Assembly: GCA_052387335.1 (NCBI GenBank)
Contig: JBQTJH010000188.1
Coordinates: 1 to 15,822, forward strand
Reading direction: 5' to 3'
DNA length: 15,822 bases
From: Panacagrimonas sp052387335
GTDB lineage: Bacteria > Pseudomonadota > Gammaproteobacteria > Nevskiales > Nevskiaceae
The notes under the pieces are model-generated. The model had not been told where the DNA came from. It searched no databases and worked only from the letters and a program-made list of their open reading frames with translations. Shown in pieces: positions 1 through 6,599 of this stretch. A program made the translations under genes and the position numbers. Position 1 is the stretch's first letter; the number at the start of each line of letters is the position of its first letter.

Positions 1-1
1 G

Positions 2-292
2 CGCAAACCACGGCGCGATGCCGCCCACCGCCGCAATCGCCACCACACGCTCAACACCCGCAGATTTGAGCGCCCACAGGTTGGCGCGGTAGTTGATGCG
101 ATGCGGCGGAATCTTGTGTCCCTCGCCATGGCGCGCAAGAAACTGCACCGCGTGGCCCTCGATATGACCCGACAGCAGCGGCGCGGAGGGCGCGCCAAAC
201 GGCGTGCTCAGCCGCTCTAGCGAGTCGATCACAAGGCCCGGCCACTGATTCATGCCGGTGCCGCCGATCACGGCGATCAGGGGTTTGCTCAT
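2..292 (-). CDS. S-methyl-5'-thioinosine phosphorylase, N-terminal part (cut by window edge)
   Basis: Partial gene: 97 codons are visible from an ATG at 292, and the C-terminal part lies beyond base 1. The family cleaves methylthioinosine (or methylthioadenosine) with phosphate, giving the free base and 5-methylthioribose-1-phosphate. The N-terminus shows the phosphate loop IGGTG (residues 9-13), then GAPSAPL (33-39), FLARHGEGHKIPPH (51-64) and NYRANLWALK (67-76). These are hallmarks of the MTAP/MTIP group of purine nucleoside phosphorylases. The residues that separate 6-oxo from 6-amino purine use are in the missing C-terminus. The inosine-specific call rests on overall likeness to the Pseudomonas MTIP type and on the adjacent hypoxanthine phosphoribosyltransferase. 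MTAP is the alternative. It is last in the visible minus-strand run. Confidence 0.85.
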   Translation of the reverse strand, partial: MSKPLIAVIGGTGMNQWPGLVIDSLERLSTPFGAPSAPLLSGHIEGHAVQFLARHGEGHKIPPHRINYRANLWALKSAGVERVVAIAAVGGIAPWFA

Positions 293-310
293 CAGGTTTG
301 CAGGTAAGGG

Positions 311-378
311 GTGAGGAGTAGGGACGCGCTTTCGGCGCTGTGAGGATAAGGCACGCGCTTCTTGTGCTCACTCCTCAC
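311..378. repeat. Inverted and direct repeat in the hpt-MTIP gap
   Basis: The 88-base gap between hpt and the MTIP gene holds a perfect 9-base inverted repeat, GTGAGGAGT at 311-319 and ACTCCTCAC at 370-378. Inside it lies a GCGC/GCGC hairpin (326-329 with 335-338, loop of 5). The left arm is also the start of an imperfect 21-base direct repeat (311-331 and 340-360, 18 of 21 identical). There is no T-run as in an intrinsic terminator. It looks like a small dispersed-repeat or hairpin element. A role in mRNA processing between the two genes is possible but is inference only. Confidence 0.55.
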
Positions 379-380
379 AA

Positions 381-932
381 TCACGCTCGCACCGCGTAAA
401 TAGCCGGCAGCTGCCGCCAATATTCCTTGTAGTCCATGCCGCAGCCGAAGACGTAACGATCTTCCACGGCCAGGCCGATGTACTCGGCGTGGGCGCCAGC
501 GGCGCGGCGCGTGTGCAGCTTTTCTGCGAGCACGGCGACGCTGAGACTGGCGGGGCGGAATTCGGCCAGCGCGCGGCGAATCGCGACCAGGGTATGACCC
601 TCGTCGAGAATATCGTCGATCACCAGCAGTTCACGACCGGCCAGGGTCTGCGGCTCGGGCTGACGCTTCCATACCAGCCCACCGCCTTCGGTGGCGCCGC
701 GATAGCGCGTGGCGTGCAGGTAATCCTGCTCGAAGGGAAAGTCGAGTCGTCGCGCGATCTCCGCGGTGGCGTAGAGCCCGCCGTTCATCACGCACAGCAG
801 CAGCGGATTGCGCTGGGCATAGTCGCGCGTGATCTGCTGCGCCAGCGCATCGAACGCGGCCTGCACTACGGCCGCATCATGCAGGCAGTCAGCTTGCGCA
901 CGAACCTGGATGGCATCTTGCAAGCTGCTCAT
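381..932 (-). CDS. hpt: Hypoxanthine-guanine phosphoribosyltransferase
   Basis: A 183-residue purine salvage enzyme of the cytoplasm that makes IMP or GMP from hypoxanthine or guanine plus PRPP. The PRPP-binding loop LLVIDDILDEGHTL lies at residues 102-115. The conserved base-contacting Lys is in LAEKLHTR (Lys138). The C-terminal VEDRYVFGCGMDYKEYW block (157-172) is typical of bacterial HPRTs. Its ATG directly follows the nagZ stop codon (TGA at 935-933, ATG at 932-930, no bases between), so translation is probably coupled. The next gene, MTIP, would release hypoxanthine, its substrate. Xanthine-guanine specificity cannot be excluded from sequence alone. Confidence 0.92.
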   Translation of the reverse strand: MSSLQDAIQVRAQADCLHDAAVVQAAFDALAQQITRDYAQRNPLLLCVMNGGLYATAEIARRLDFPFEQDYLHATRYRGATEGGGLVWKRQPEPQTLAGRELLVIDDILDEGHTLVAIRRALAEFRPASLSVAVLAEKLHTRRAAGAHAEYIGLAVEDRYVFGCGMDYKEYWRQLPAIYAVRA

Positions 933-1910
933 TCAGACCTCGCGACGAAACAGCTTGGCCAGACGTGCGCTACGCGTCACGCTCGGTCGTACGTCCTTGA
1001 GCGCATCGAGCAGCGCGATGGACGCCTCGCGGTCATTGCATACCGGCAGCATGTCGCAGCCCGCCGCCAGCGCCGCTCTTGCACGCTCCGGCAGATCACC
1101 GATCACCGCGGCACCCTTCATCACCAGGTCGTCGCAGAACAGCGCGCGACTGAAGCCCATGTCGCGGCGTAGCACGGCCATGATCCATTTCTGCGAAAAC
1201 GAGGCGGGCGTTTCGTCCACCGCGGGGTAGCGCACATGCGCCATCATCAGCGACTCGATGCCGTCGTCGATCAGCGGTTGAAACGGCGCCAGCTCGGTAC
1301 GCTGGATTTCGTCCATCGTGCGTCGATCAATCGGCAGCTCCAGATGTGAGTCCGCCGCCACCGCGCCGTGCCCGGGAAAGTGCTTGCCGGTCGCGGCCAT
1401 GCCGGCGCGGTTCAAGCCTGCGCGAAACGCCCGCGCCAGCGCCACGATCACATCGGTCTTGGTGGCAAACGCACGGTCGCCGATGACACCGGAGATACCG
1501 ATGTCGCGGTCCAGCACCGGCGCAAAACACAGGTCGATGCCAAAGGCGCCGAGTTCACTGCCGATGGTGTGGCCGTGGACTTCGGCCTCGTCCAGCGCGG
1601 CCTTCGGGCTTTCGTCATACAGCTTGCCCAGGGTGCGCATGGCCGGAATGCGCGAGAAACCCACGCGGAAGCGCTGCACGCGCCCACCTTCGTGATCCAC
1701 TGCCAGCAACAGGCGCGGCGAATGACGCACCGAGAGGATGTCTGCGCACAGCGCGCGCAATTGATCGGGATCGCGGTAATTGCGCGTGAACAGGATCACC
1801 CCGCCCACCAGCGGGTGGCGCAGGATGTCGCGATCTTCAGCGGTCAGTTCCAGCCCGCTCACGTCCAGCATCAAGGGGCCGATCAGCCCGTTGCCCGCCT
1901 TGCCTGCCAT
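933..1910 (-). CDS. nagZ: Beta-N-acetylhexosaminidase (peptidoglycan recycling)
   Basis: A 325-residue cytoplasmic glycoside hydrolase family 3 enzyme. It removes N-acetylglucosamine from GlcNAc-anhydroMurNAc-peptides imported during cell-wall turnover, which also sets the ligands sensed by AmpR-type regulators. Visible motifs are DHEGGRVQR (72-80), KHFPGHG (176-182) followed by the Asp-Ser-His acid/base loop (D187, H189), and FCDDLVM (258-264), which carries the nucleophile Asp (260 by alignment with the GH3 Ser-Asp motif). Length is normal for Gram-negative NagZ and there is no signal peptide. It lies 18 bases downstream of the YkuD gene and abuts hpt. Confidence 0.95.
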   Translation of the reverse strand: MAGKAGNGLIGPLMLDVSGLELTAEDRDILRHPLVGGVILFTRNYRDPDQLRALCADILSVRHSPRLLLAVDHEGGRVQRFRVGFSRIPAMRTLGKLYDESPKAALDEAEVHGHTIGSELGAFGIDLCFAPVLDRDIGISGVIGDRAFATKTDVIVALARAFRAGLNRAGMAATGKHFPGHGAVAADSHLELPIDRRTMDEIQRTELAPFQPLIDDGIESLMMAHVRYPAVDETPASFSQKWIMAVLRRDMGFSRALFCDDLVMKGAAVIGDLPERARAALAAGCDMLPVCNDREASIALLDALKDVRPSVTRSARLAKLFRREV

Positions 1911-1928
1911 GTTCCTGGGTTCTCTTGT

Positions 1929-2405
1929 TTAGGTGTGCAACTCGACCACGGTGCCAGCGCCGACGCGATCGTACAGCGCGATGATGTCGGCATTGGCCAT
2001 GCGGATGCAGCCCTTGGACCCGGGCTGTCCCAGGTGCGTGGTCGGTGGCGTGCCGTGCAGATAGATGTAACGGCGAAACGTATCCACGCAGCCCAGCCGG
2101 TTGCGCCCGTGTTCGGTACCGGACAGCCACAGGATGCGCGTGAGAATCCAGTCGCGGCCGGGATAGCGCGCGTGCAATTCCGGTGTCCAGATTTCGCCCG
2201 TCGGGCGGCGCGCACGAAACACGCTGCCGGCGGGCTGATCCCGCCCGATGCAGGCGCGAATCACATGACGCCCGCGCGGCGTGCAGCCAGAGCCGTTGAT
2301 CTCGCCCACGCCGTTGCCACCGGTGGATACCGCATATTCACCTAGTGCGCGACCCTGATCCCAGAGCAGCAGACGCTGGTGCCGCAGGTCGATCTCAAGT
2401 TCCAT
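1929..2405 (-). CDS. YkuD-fold L,D-transpeptidase/L,D-carboxypeptidase, no signal peptide
   Basis: A 158-residue protein made almost entirely of a YkuD catalytic domain. The catalytic signature runs from HGTPPTTHLG (117-126) to SKGCIRM (130-136), with His117 and nucleophile Cys133. Lys131 stands where many family members have His (SHGC). The N-terminus (MELEIDLRHQ) has no signal peptide or lipobox, unlike periplasmic L,D-transpeptidases that crosslink peptidoglycan. Together with the next gene, nagZ, this suggests a cytoplasmic enzyme that trims recycled muropeptides, like the YkuD-type L,D-carboxypeptidases ElsL and LdcV. That assignment is inference. Its ATG lies inside the last codons of the CYTH gene (11-base overlap). 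Confidence 0.88.
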   Translation of the reverse strand: MELEIDLRHQRLLLWDQGRALGEYAVSTGGNGVGEINGSGCTPRGRHVIRACIGRDQPAGSVFRARRPTGEIWTPELHARYPGRDWILTRILWLSGTEHGRNRLGCVDTFRRYIYLHGTPPTTHLGQPGSKGCIRMANADIIALYDRVGAGTVVELHT

Positions 2406-2871
2406 CCCAGGACCGGTAGGGCTTCAGTGCCAGGCTGTGGTTGTAGTAGCGATGCTCGTCGGTGACTTCGCGCCCCAGCCAGGACGGGCGCGGAAAATCC
2501 TGCAGCACCGCGTCCAATTCGATCTCCGCCACGATCAGGCCGGCGTTGTCGCCATGGAACTCGTCGATCTCCCAGGTGAAGCCATCGCGCTCCACGATGT
2601 GCCGCGTCTTGTCGATGCGGCCGACGCACAGCGTGTCCAGAATTTCCTGCGCCTCCTCGGGAGGTACGCCATAGTCGTATTCGGCGCGGGCGCTGCCGAC
2701 CACGGCGGCCTTGATGTTCAGGCGCGCTTCCTGTTCGTCCAGTCGCACGCGGATCGATGCGCGGCCCCCGGCAGTGCTCAGATAGCCCTGACGCATGACG
2801 CGAGTACGGCTGACTTCCCCGCGCCAGGCATCGTTAGCCAGCAGAAACTTGCGTTCAATTTCGAGCGGCAT
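2395..2871 (-). CDS. CYTH-domain protein (triphosphate tunnel metalloenzyme)
   Basis: A 158-residue single-domain CYTH protein. The signature ExExK is present as EIERK at residues 4-8. It is followed by basic and acidic strand motifs of the tunnel: IRVR (40-43), LNIKA (51-55), EIDEF (101-105) and AEIEL (115-119). The family binds a triphosphate and divalent metal inside a beta-barrel. Members of this size are typically inorganic tripolyphosphatases (as in the Nitrosomonas enzyme), but class IV adenylate cyclases and thiamine triphosphatases share the fold, so the substrate is not fixed. It ends 11 bases inside the YkuD gene and is separated by 76 bases from rlmD. No terminator is visible in that gap. 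Confidence 0.87.
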   Translation of the reverse strand: MPLEIERKFLLANDAWRGEVSRTRVMRQGYLSTAGGRASIRVRLDEQEARLNIKAAVVGSARAEYDYGVPPEEAQEILDTLCVGRIDKTRHIVERDGFTWEIDEFHGDNAGLIVAEIELDAVLQDFPRPSWLGREVTDEHRYYNHSLALKPYRSWDGT

Positions 2872-2947
2872 GGCAGTTCGTCGACAGGATTCGAGCCTAC
2901 TGTAAGTCGTATGCGGGACGATGAAGGCTTGGGTTCAGGTCCTTTCG

Positions 2948-4288
2948 CTACTCCCTTTGGAATAGCGCCATCGATTCGACGTGCGTGGTGTGCGGAAACA
3001 TGTCCATGACACCGACCCGCCGTAGCCGGTAACCATGGTTGTGCACCAGCAGACCGGCGTCGCGCGCCAGGGTGCCGGGATGGCAGGACACGTACAGGAT
3101 GCGCGACGGCTTGCGTGCCCCGATCACCGGCATCATGGCTTCGGCACCGGCGCGCGGCGGATCGAGCAGCACCGAGTCAAACGTCGGTTGCAGCCAGGCG
3201 GCGTCGGCTTTGGGCTGGAACAGGTCGGCGGCGTGAAACGAAATCTCCAGCCCCAGCCGCTCGGCATTGGCGCGTGCGCGCTCGATCAGGCTGGATTCGC
3301 CTTCAACCGCGGTCACACGCGCGCCGGCACGCGCCAGCGGCACAGAGAAATTACCCAGCCCGCAGAACAGTTCCAGCACGCGCTCGCCGGTGTAGGGCGC
3401 CAGCCAGGCCAGGGCCTGACGCACCGTCTGCTGGCTGACCGACGCATTGATCTGGATGAAGTCGGTCGGCTGAAACTGCAGCCGATCCACGCCGCCATCC
3501 GGCGAATAATCCAGCAGCGGCGCCGGCGGTTGTAGCGGCTGCACCGTGTCTGGCCCCGCGGTCTGGATGTAGAGCGCGAAGTTCTCGCGCTCGGCCATCT
3601 GCAACAACGCGGCGCAATCGGCGTCGGTCAGCGGCCGCATCACGCGCAGCACCAAGGCGACCGGCTCTGCGCACGCCACTTCGATCTGCGGCAGGTGATA
3701 ACGAATGGATAAACCGGCGATGGTTTCGCCCAGCACGCGCAGCTTCTGGCCCACCCGCGGATCAAGAATGGCGCAGCTGTCCAGCGCCGCAAGGAAGGGG
3801 CTGGCGCGTTCGCGAAAGCCCACCAGCGCGGTGTTGCGCTTGTCCACGAACTTCACGCCCAGGCGTGCGCGACGCCGATAGCCTAGCGTGGGTCCGGTGA
3901 TCGGCGCGGCGATTTCTGCCGGCTCCAGCTTGCCCACGCGGCGCAGGGCTTCAATCAACTGTTGCTGCTTGAACGCGATCTGCGCAGCGGGCGCCAGATG
4001 CTGCAGCGAGCAGCCACCGCAGACGCCAAAATGCGCGCAGGGCGGCGTCACGCGATCTGCAGACGGCGTCAGCACGTCAAGAAGTTCGCCTTCGTCTACA
4101 TCCTTCTGCACGCGCGTGTAACGGAAGCTCACGGTTTCGCCCGGCAGCGCGCCGACGATGAAACAGACCTTGCCCTCAATGCGCGCGACGCCGCGACCAT
4201 CCTCGGCCAGGTCGTGGATGTTGGCGGTGAAATTGCCTTCCGGCACGGCCTTGCGACGACGCGGCGTGCCGCGATTGAACCCGCTCAT
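2948..4288 (-). CDS. rlmD: 23S rRNA (uracil-1939-C5)-methyltransferase
   Basis: A 446-residue SAM-dependent enzyme that methylates U1939 of 23S rRNA. An N-terminal TRAM domain (about 15-75) is followed by four Cys ligands for a 4Fe-4S cluster (C84, C90, C93, C172). Then comes the Rossmann methyltransferase with ELFCGLGNFS (306-315), DPPRAG (376-381), the catalytic SCHPGTLARD (401-410, nucleophile Cys402) and the terminal HVESMALF with the general base Glu438. All catalytic residues are present. Its ATG overlaps the stop of the upstream exonuclease gene by 4 bases. It ends in TAG, at the usual family C-terminus, so TAG is a normal stop codon in this genome. Confidence 0.95.
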   Translation of the reverse strand: MSGFNRGTPRRRKAVPEGNFTANIHDLAEDGRGVARIEGKVCFIVGALPGETVSFRYTRVQKDVDEGELLDVLTPSADRVTPPCAHFGVCGGCSLQHLAPAAQIAFKQQQLIEALRRVGKLEPAEIAAPITGPTLGYRRRARLGVKFVDKRNTALVGFRERASPFLAALDSCAILDPRVGQKLRVLGETIAGLSIRYHLPQIEVACAEPVALVLRVMRPLTDADCAALLQMAERENFALYIQTAGPDTVQPLQPPAPLLDYSPDGGVDRLQFQPTDFIQINASVSQQTVRQALAWLAPYTGERVLELFCGLGNFSVPLARAGARVTAVEGESSLIERARANAERLGLEISFHAADLFQPKADAAWLQPTFDSVLLDPPRAGAEAMMPVIGARKPSRILYVSCHPGTLARDAGLLVHNHGYRLRRVGVMDMFPHTTHVESMALFQRE

Positions 4289-5061
4289 TCGTTCCAGGCC
4301 GCCGCGAATTCCGCCCAGTGCGGGGCGGTACTGGCCTCAAGAAATTCCCGCGCCAGCAGAATCTCCTGCTCGTAGTCGTCTTCCGACAGATGCCCGCGCA
4401 TGAACTGGAAACGCAGGTACACCAGCCAGGTGTTCATCACATCGGTTTCGCAGTACGCGCGAATCTCGGCGAGCTTGCCGGCGCGGTAGGCGTCAAACAC
4501 TTTGGAGCCATCCATGCCCAGCTTGCCGGGCAGGCCAAGCAACAGCGCGATCTCATTGAGCGGCGCGTTGTTGCGGCCGGTATACAGCGCCAGCACGTCC
4601 ATCAGATCGGTGTGCTTGAACTCGTAGCGCTTGAGGTAGTTGCTGAACTTGGTGTCGCGGTCGAAATGGCCGTTGTCCCAATACGCCTGCGCGCGCGAAC
4701 CATGAATCAGGCCGCGATAATTCAACACCGGCAGGTCAAAGCCGCCGCCGTTCCAGGACACCAGGGTCGGCCGGTACTTGTCCACGCCGTTGAAGAATTT
4801 CTGAATCAGCTCCGCCTCGTCAGCGTCCTCGTCGCCGATGGACCAGCAGCGCAGCGCATCTCCCGCACGCAGCACGCAGGAGATCGCAACAATTTTCTGT
4901 AGGTGTGCCGGTTGGAACTCGGTGCCTTTTTCTGCGCGGCGCAAAGTGCGCAGCGTGTTCCACACCGCATCGTCGTCCGCCGTATCCAGACCCAGGATAC
5001 GACGCGCGCCGTCCAGGTCCGGCACCGTTTCGATATCGAAGACCAGGGTTGCGTTGCTCAC
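4285..5061 (-). CDS. Predicted PolB-like 3'-5' exonuclease
   Basis: A 258-residue stand-alone DnaQ-fold (DEDD) nuclease related to the proofreading domain of family B DNA polymerases. Exo I is FDIET (8-12) with metal ligands Asp9 and Glu11. Exo II is in SWNGGGFDLP (102-111) with Asp109. Exo III is YCETDVMNT (203-211) with Asp207. The catalytic acidic residues therefore look intact. The biological substrate of this family is poorly known. DNA or RNA repair or processing is likely, and the overlap with rlmD (4 bases) hints at RNA-related co-expression only by position. It begins 3 bases after the natural cysM stop, so it belongs to the same transcript. Confidence 0.88.
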   Translation of the reverse strand: MSNATLVFDIETVPDLDGARRILGLDTADDDAVWNTLRTLRRAEKGTEFQPAHLQKIVAISCVLRAGDALRCWSIGDEDADEAELIQKFFNGVDKYRPTLVSWNGGGFDLPVLNYRGLIHGSRAQAYWDNGHFDRDTKFSNYLKRYEFKHTDLMDVLALYTGRNNAPLNEIALLLGLPGKLGMDGSKVFDAYRAGKLAEIRAYCETDVMNTWLVYLRFQFMRGHLSEDDYEQEILLAREFLEASTAPHWAEFAAAWNE

Positions 5062-5064
5062 GGT

Positions 5065-5955
5065 TCAGGCCGGAAACACGCCGGTAGAAACATAGCGATC
5101 ACCGCGATCACAGATGATGCAAACCACCGTGGCGTTGCTCATCTGCTAGCACACCTGCACGGCGGCGTACAACGACCCGCCGGAAGACGGTCCGCAGAAC
5201 AGACCTTCGCTGCTGGCCACGCGACGCATCATGTCCTCGGCGTCCTTGGCTTCGACCTCCAGAATGCGATCAATCTTGCTGACGTCGTAGATGCCCGGCT
5301 CATAGGCCTTGGGCCACTTGCGGATGCCGGGGATGGAGGATTCCCCCGCCGGGTGCACACCCACCAGTTCGATGCTGTGGTTCTTCTCTTTCAGAAAACG
5401 CCCGGTACCCATGATGGTGCCGGTGGTACCCATGGTGGCCACGAAGTGCGTGATGCGGCCTTCCGTATCACGCCAGATCTCCGGGCCGGTGGTCTCGTAA
5501 TGCGCACGCGGATTGTCCGGGTTGGCAAACTGATCCAGCACGCGGCCCTTGCCCTCGCGCTGCATCTGCTGCGCCAGGTCACGCGCGTATTCCATGCCCT
5601 GCGCCTGCGTCACCAGCACAATCTCAGCACCAAATGCGCGCATCTGCGCACGCCGCTCCGCACTCATGTGCTCCGGCATGATCAGCACCATGCGGTAACC
5701 GCGCATGGCCGCGGCCATGGCCAGCGCAATACCGGTATTGCCGGATGTAGCTTCGATCAAGGTATCGCCGGGCTTGATCTCACCGCGCTCCTCGGCGCGA
5801 AAGATCATCGAATACGCGGGTCTGTCCTTCACCGACCCCGCCGGGTTATTGCCCTCCAGCTTGGCCAGCAGGGTGTTGTTGCCGATGCCCGGCAGACGCG
5901 TGAGCCGAACCAGCGGCGTGTTGCCGATGGTCTCGGCCAGGGAAGGGGTGTTCAT
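5065..5955 (-). pseudogene. cysM: Cysteine synthase B with an in-frame amber codon
   Basis: PLP-dependent O-acetylserine sulfhydrylase of the CysM type. The intact part shows GNTPLVRL (11-18), the PLP lysine in GSVKDR (Lys43), TSGNTG (70-75), GTTGT (176-180) and PSSGG (256-260). Residue 269 is followed by TAG (5148-5146). The same frame then continues without a gap through VVCIICDRGDRYVSTGVFP to a TGA at 5067-5065. That is the conserved CysM C-terminus, so the full product would be 296 residues. One base change (for example CAG to TAG) explains it. Truncation would remove the last beta-strand region. The start at 5955 matches the family; an in-frame ATG at 5997 preceded by AAGG is possible. 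Confidence 0.88.
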
Positions 5956-5963
5956 GGGGCCGA

Positions 5964-5969
5964 ATTCTA
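5964..5969 (-). promoter_or_regulatory. Possible cysM -10 element
   Basis: On the minus strand TAGAAT (5 of 6 to TATAAT) lies 8 bases before the cysM ATG at 5955. No good -35 is seen at 16-18 bases. If used, the transcript would be nearly leaderless. If the ATG at 5997 is the true start, the element would lie inside the coding region and be irrelevant. Weak evidence. Confidence 0.25.
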
Positions 5970-6059
5970 AGCGATGGCGCGTGAGCGCCTGATTCATCCA
6001 CACCTTGCCGACTCGGCCAGCGACGAAATGCCCGCCGATAGTGGGCCGAGGTGCTTACA

Positions 6060-6088
6060 TTGAAGGGGCGACGATTTCGCGTGATAAA
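6060..6088 (+). promoter_or_regulatory. Candidate sigma-70 promoter of the toxin-antitoxin operon
   Basis: TTGAAG at 6060-6065 and GATAAA at 6083-6088 are 17 bases apart, and lie 33 bases before the antitoxin ATG at 6122. TAAAGT at 6085-6090 is an alternative -10 with a 19-base spacer. Each hexamer matches consensus only in part. The placement upstream of the first gene of a new plus-strand operon supports it. Confidence 0.4.
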
Positions 6089-6095
6089 GTTCCAT

Positions 6096-6109
6096 GACGT
6101 TATGTCGTC
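6096..6109. promoter_or_regulatory. Short dyad, possible antitoxin operator
   Basis: GACG and CGTC are separated by six bases just downstream of the candidate -10 and before the antitoxin start. Ribbon-helix-helix antitoxins usually repress their own operon by binding short dyads here. The arms are only four bases, so chance is a fair explanation. Confidence 0.22.
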
Positions 6110-6121
6110 TTGATGCCTGCC

Positions 6122-6355
6122 ATGGAAAGCTCTTCAACCCGCGCCACCGTCTATATCGATTCCAAGGTCCACCGTGCTTTGCGGCTCAAGGCTGCGGCCA
6201 CGCATCGCTCGATTTCTGAGATCGTCACCGAGGCGGTGCGTCAGGCCCTGCGAGAGGACCATGAAGATCTGAGCGCTTTCGGCGATCGCGCGGCTGAAAA
6301 GACGCTGAGCTACGAGGGCCTGCTAAAGAAGCTGAAATTGAATGGCGATCTATGA
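6122..6355 (+). CDS. Ribbon-helix-helix (CopG-like) antitoxin
   Basis: A 77-residue protein. The start ATVYIDSKVHRALRLKA (residues 8-24) is the beta-strand plus helix A of a ribbon-helix-helix DNA-binding domain. RSISEIVTEAVRQALRE is helix B, with the usual Ser-Ile-Ser-Glu turn. The charged C-terminal tail (AAEKTLSYEGLLKKLK) is the kind that wraps the toxin. It would neutralise the toxin encoded next to it and repress the operon. The toxin ATG lies 14 bases inside this gene, a classic coupled arrangement. Starts at 6113 (ATG) or 6110 (TTG) are also open; 6122 was chosen because relatives have a short N-terminus. No clear Shine-Dalgarno precedes any of them. Confidence 0.85.
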   Translation: MESSSTRATVYIDSKVHRALRLKAAATHRSISEIVTEAVRQALREDHEDLSAFGDRAAEKTLSYEGLLKKLKLNGDL

Positions 6356-6599
6356 GCTGCGGTTCAAGATCTCGGTCGCCAAGGATTTGAGGGGCCTGCC
6401 CAAGGCAGACGTCCAGCGCATTCTGGCCAAGGCACAGGCCCTGAGTGTGGACCCGCGCCCAGCTGGTGCCGAAAAGCTCTCGGGTGACGAGAAGTACCGC
6501 GTCCGTCAGGGCGACTATCGAATTCTGTACAGCATTGACGACCAGTTGGTGGTGGTGGAAGTGGTCAAGGTCGGACATCGCAAGGATGTCTACCGATAA
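6342..6599 (+). CDS. RelE/ParE-family toxin
   Basis: An 85-residue protein of the RelE/ParE superfamily. YELRFKISVAKDLRGLP (4-20) is the first strand and helix. RVRQGDYRILYSID (53-66) is the family core with Arg60. VVKVGHRKDVYR (74-85) is the C-terminal strand, with His79, Arg80 and Tyr84 in the places where RelE-type ribonucleases have catalytic side chains. Such toxins usually cut mRNA in the ribosome, while the ParE branch poisons gyrase; the RelE branch is favoured by the tail. The gene starts 14 bases inside the antitoxin gene and ends 14 bases inside the following methyltransferase-like gene. Confidence 0.86.
   Translation: MAIYELRFKISVAKDLRGLPKADVQRILAKAQALSVDPRPAGAEKLSGDEKYRVRQGDYRILYSIDDQLVVVEVVKVGHRKDVYR

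Noticed and set aside
1368..2345. Long plus-strand open frame of 325 codons opposite nagZ and the YkuD gene
   Set aside because: Antisense shadow of two well-supported minus-strand genes. It crosses their boundary, has no recognisable domain, and its length is explained by GC-rich codon use.
2870..2947. tRNA-like stretch in the CYTH-rlmD gap (TCGAATC-like loop on the minus strand near 2880-2900)
   Set aside because: The putative T-arm has G-U and U-G pairs, and no acceptor stem, anticodon arm or CCA end can be drawn; not a tRNA or a clear fragment.
5146..5148. Amber codon reassigned to an amino acid in this organism
   Set aside because: rlmD and the spermidine-synthase-like gene both end in TAG, the former at its normal family C-terminus, so TAG is a working stop codon here.
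4903..5970. Plus-strand open frame of 355 codons opposite cysM and the exonuclease gene
   Set aside because: Shadow of two clear minus-strand genes; His/Arg/Gln-rich composition typical of antisense reading, with no family motifs.
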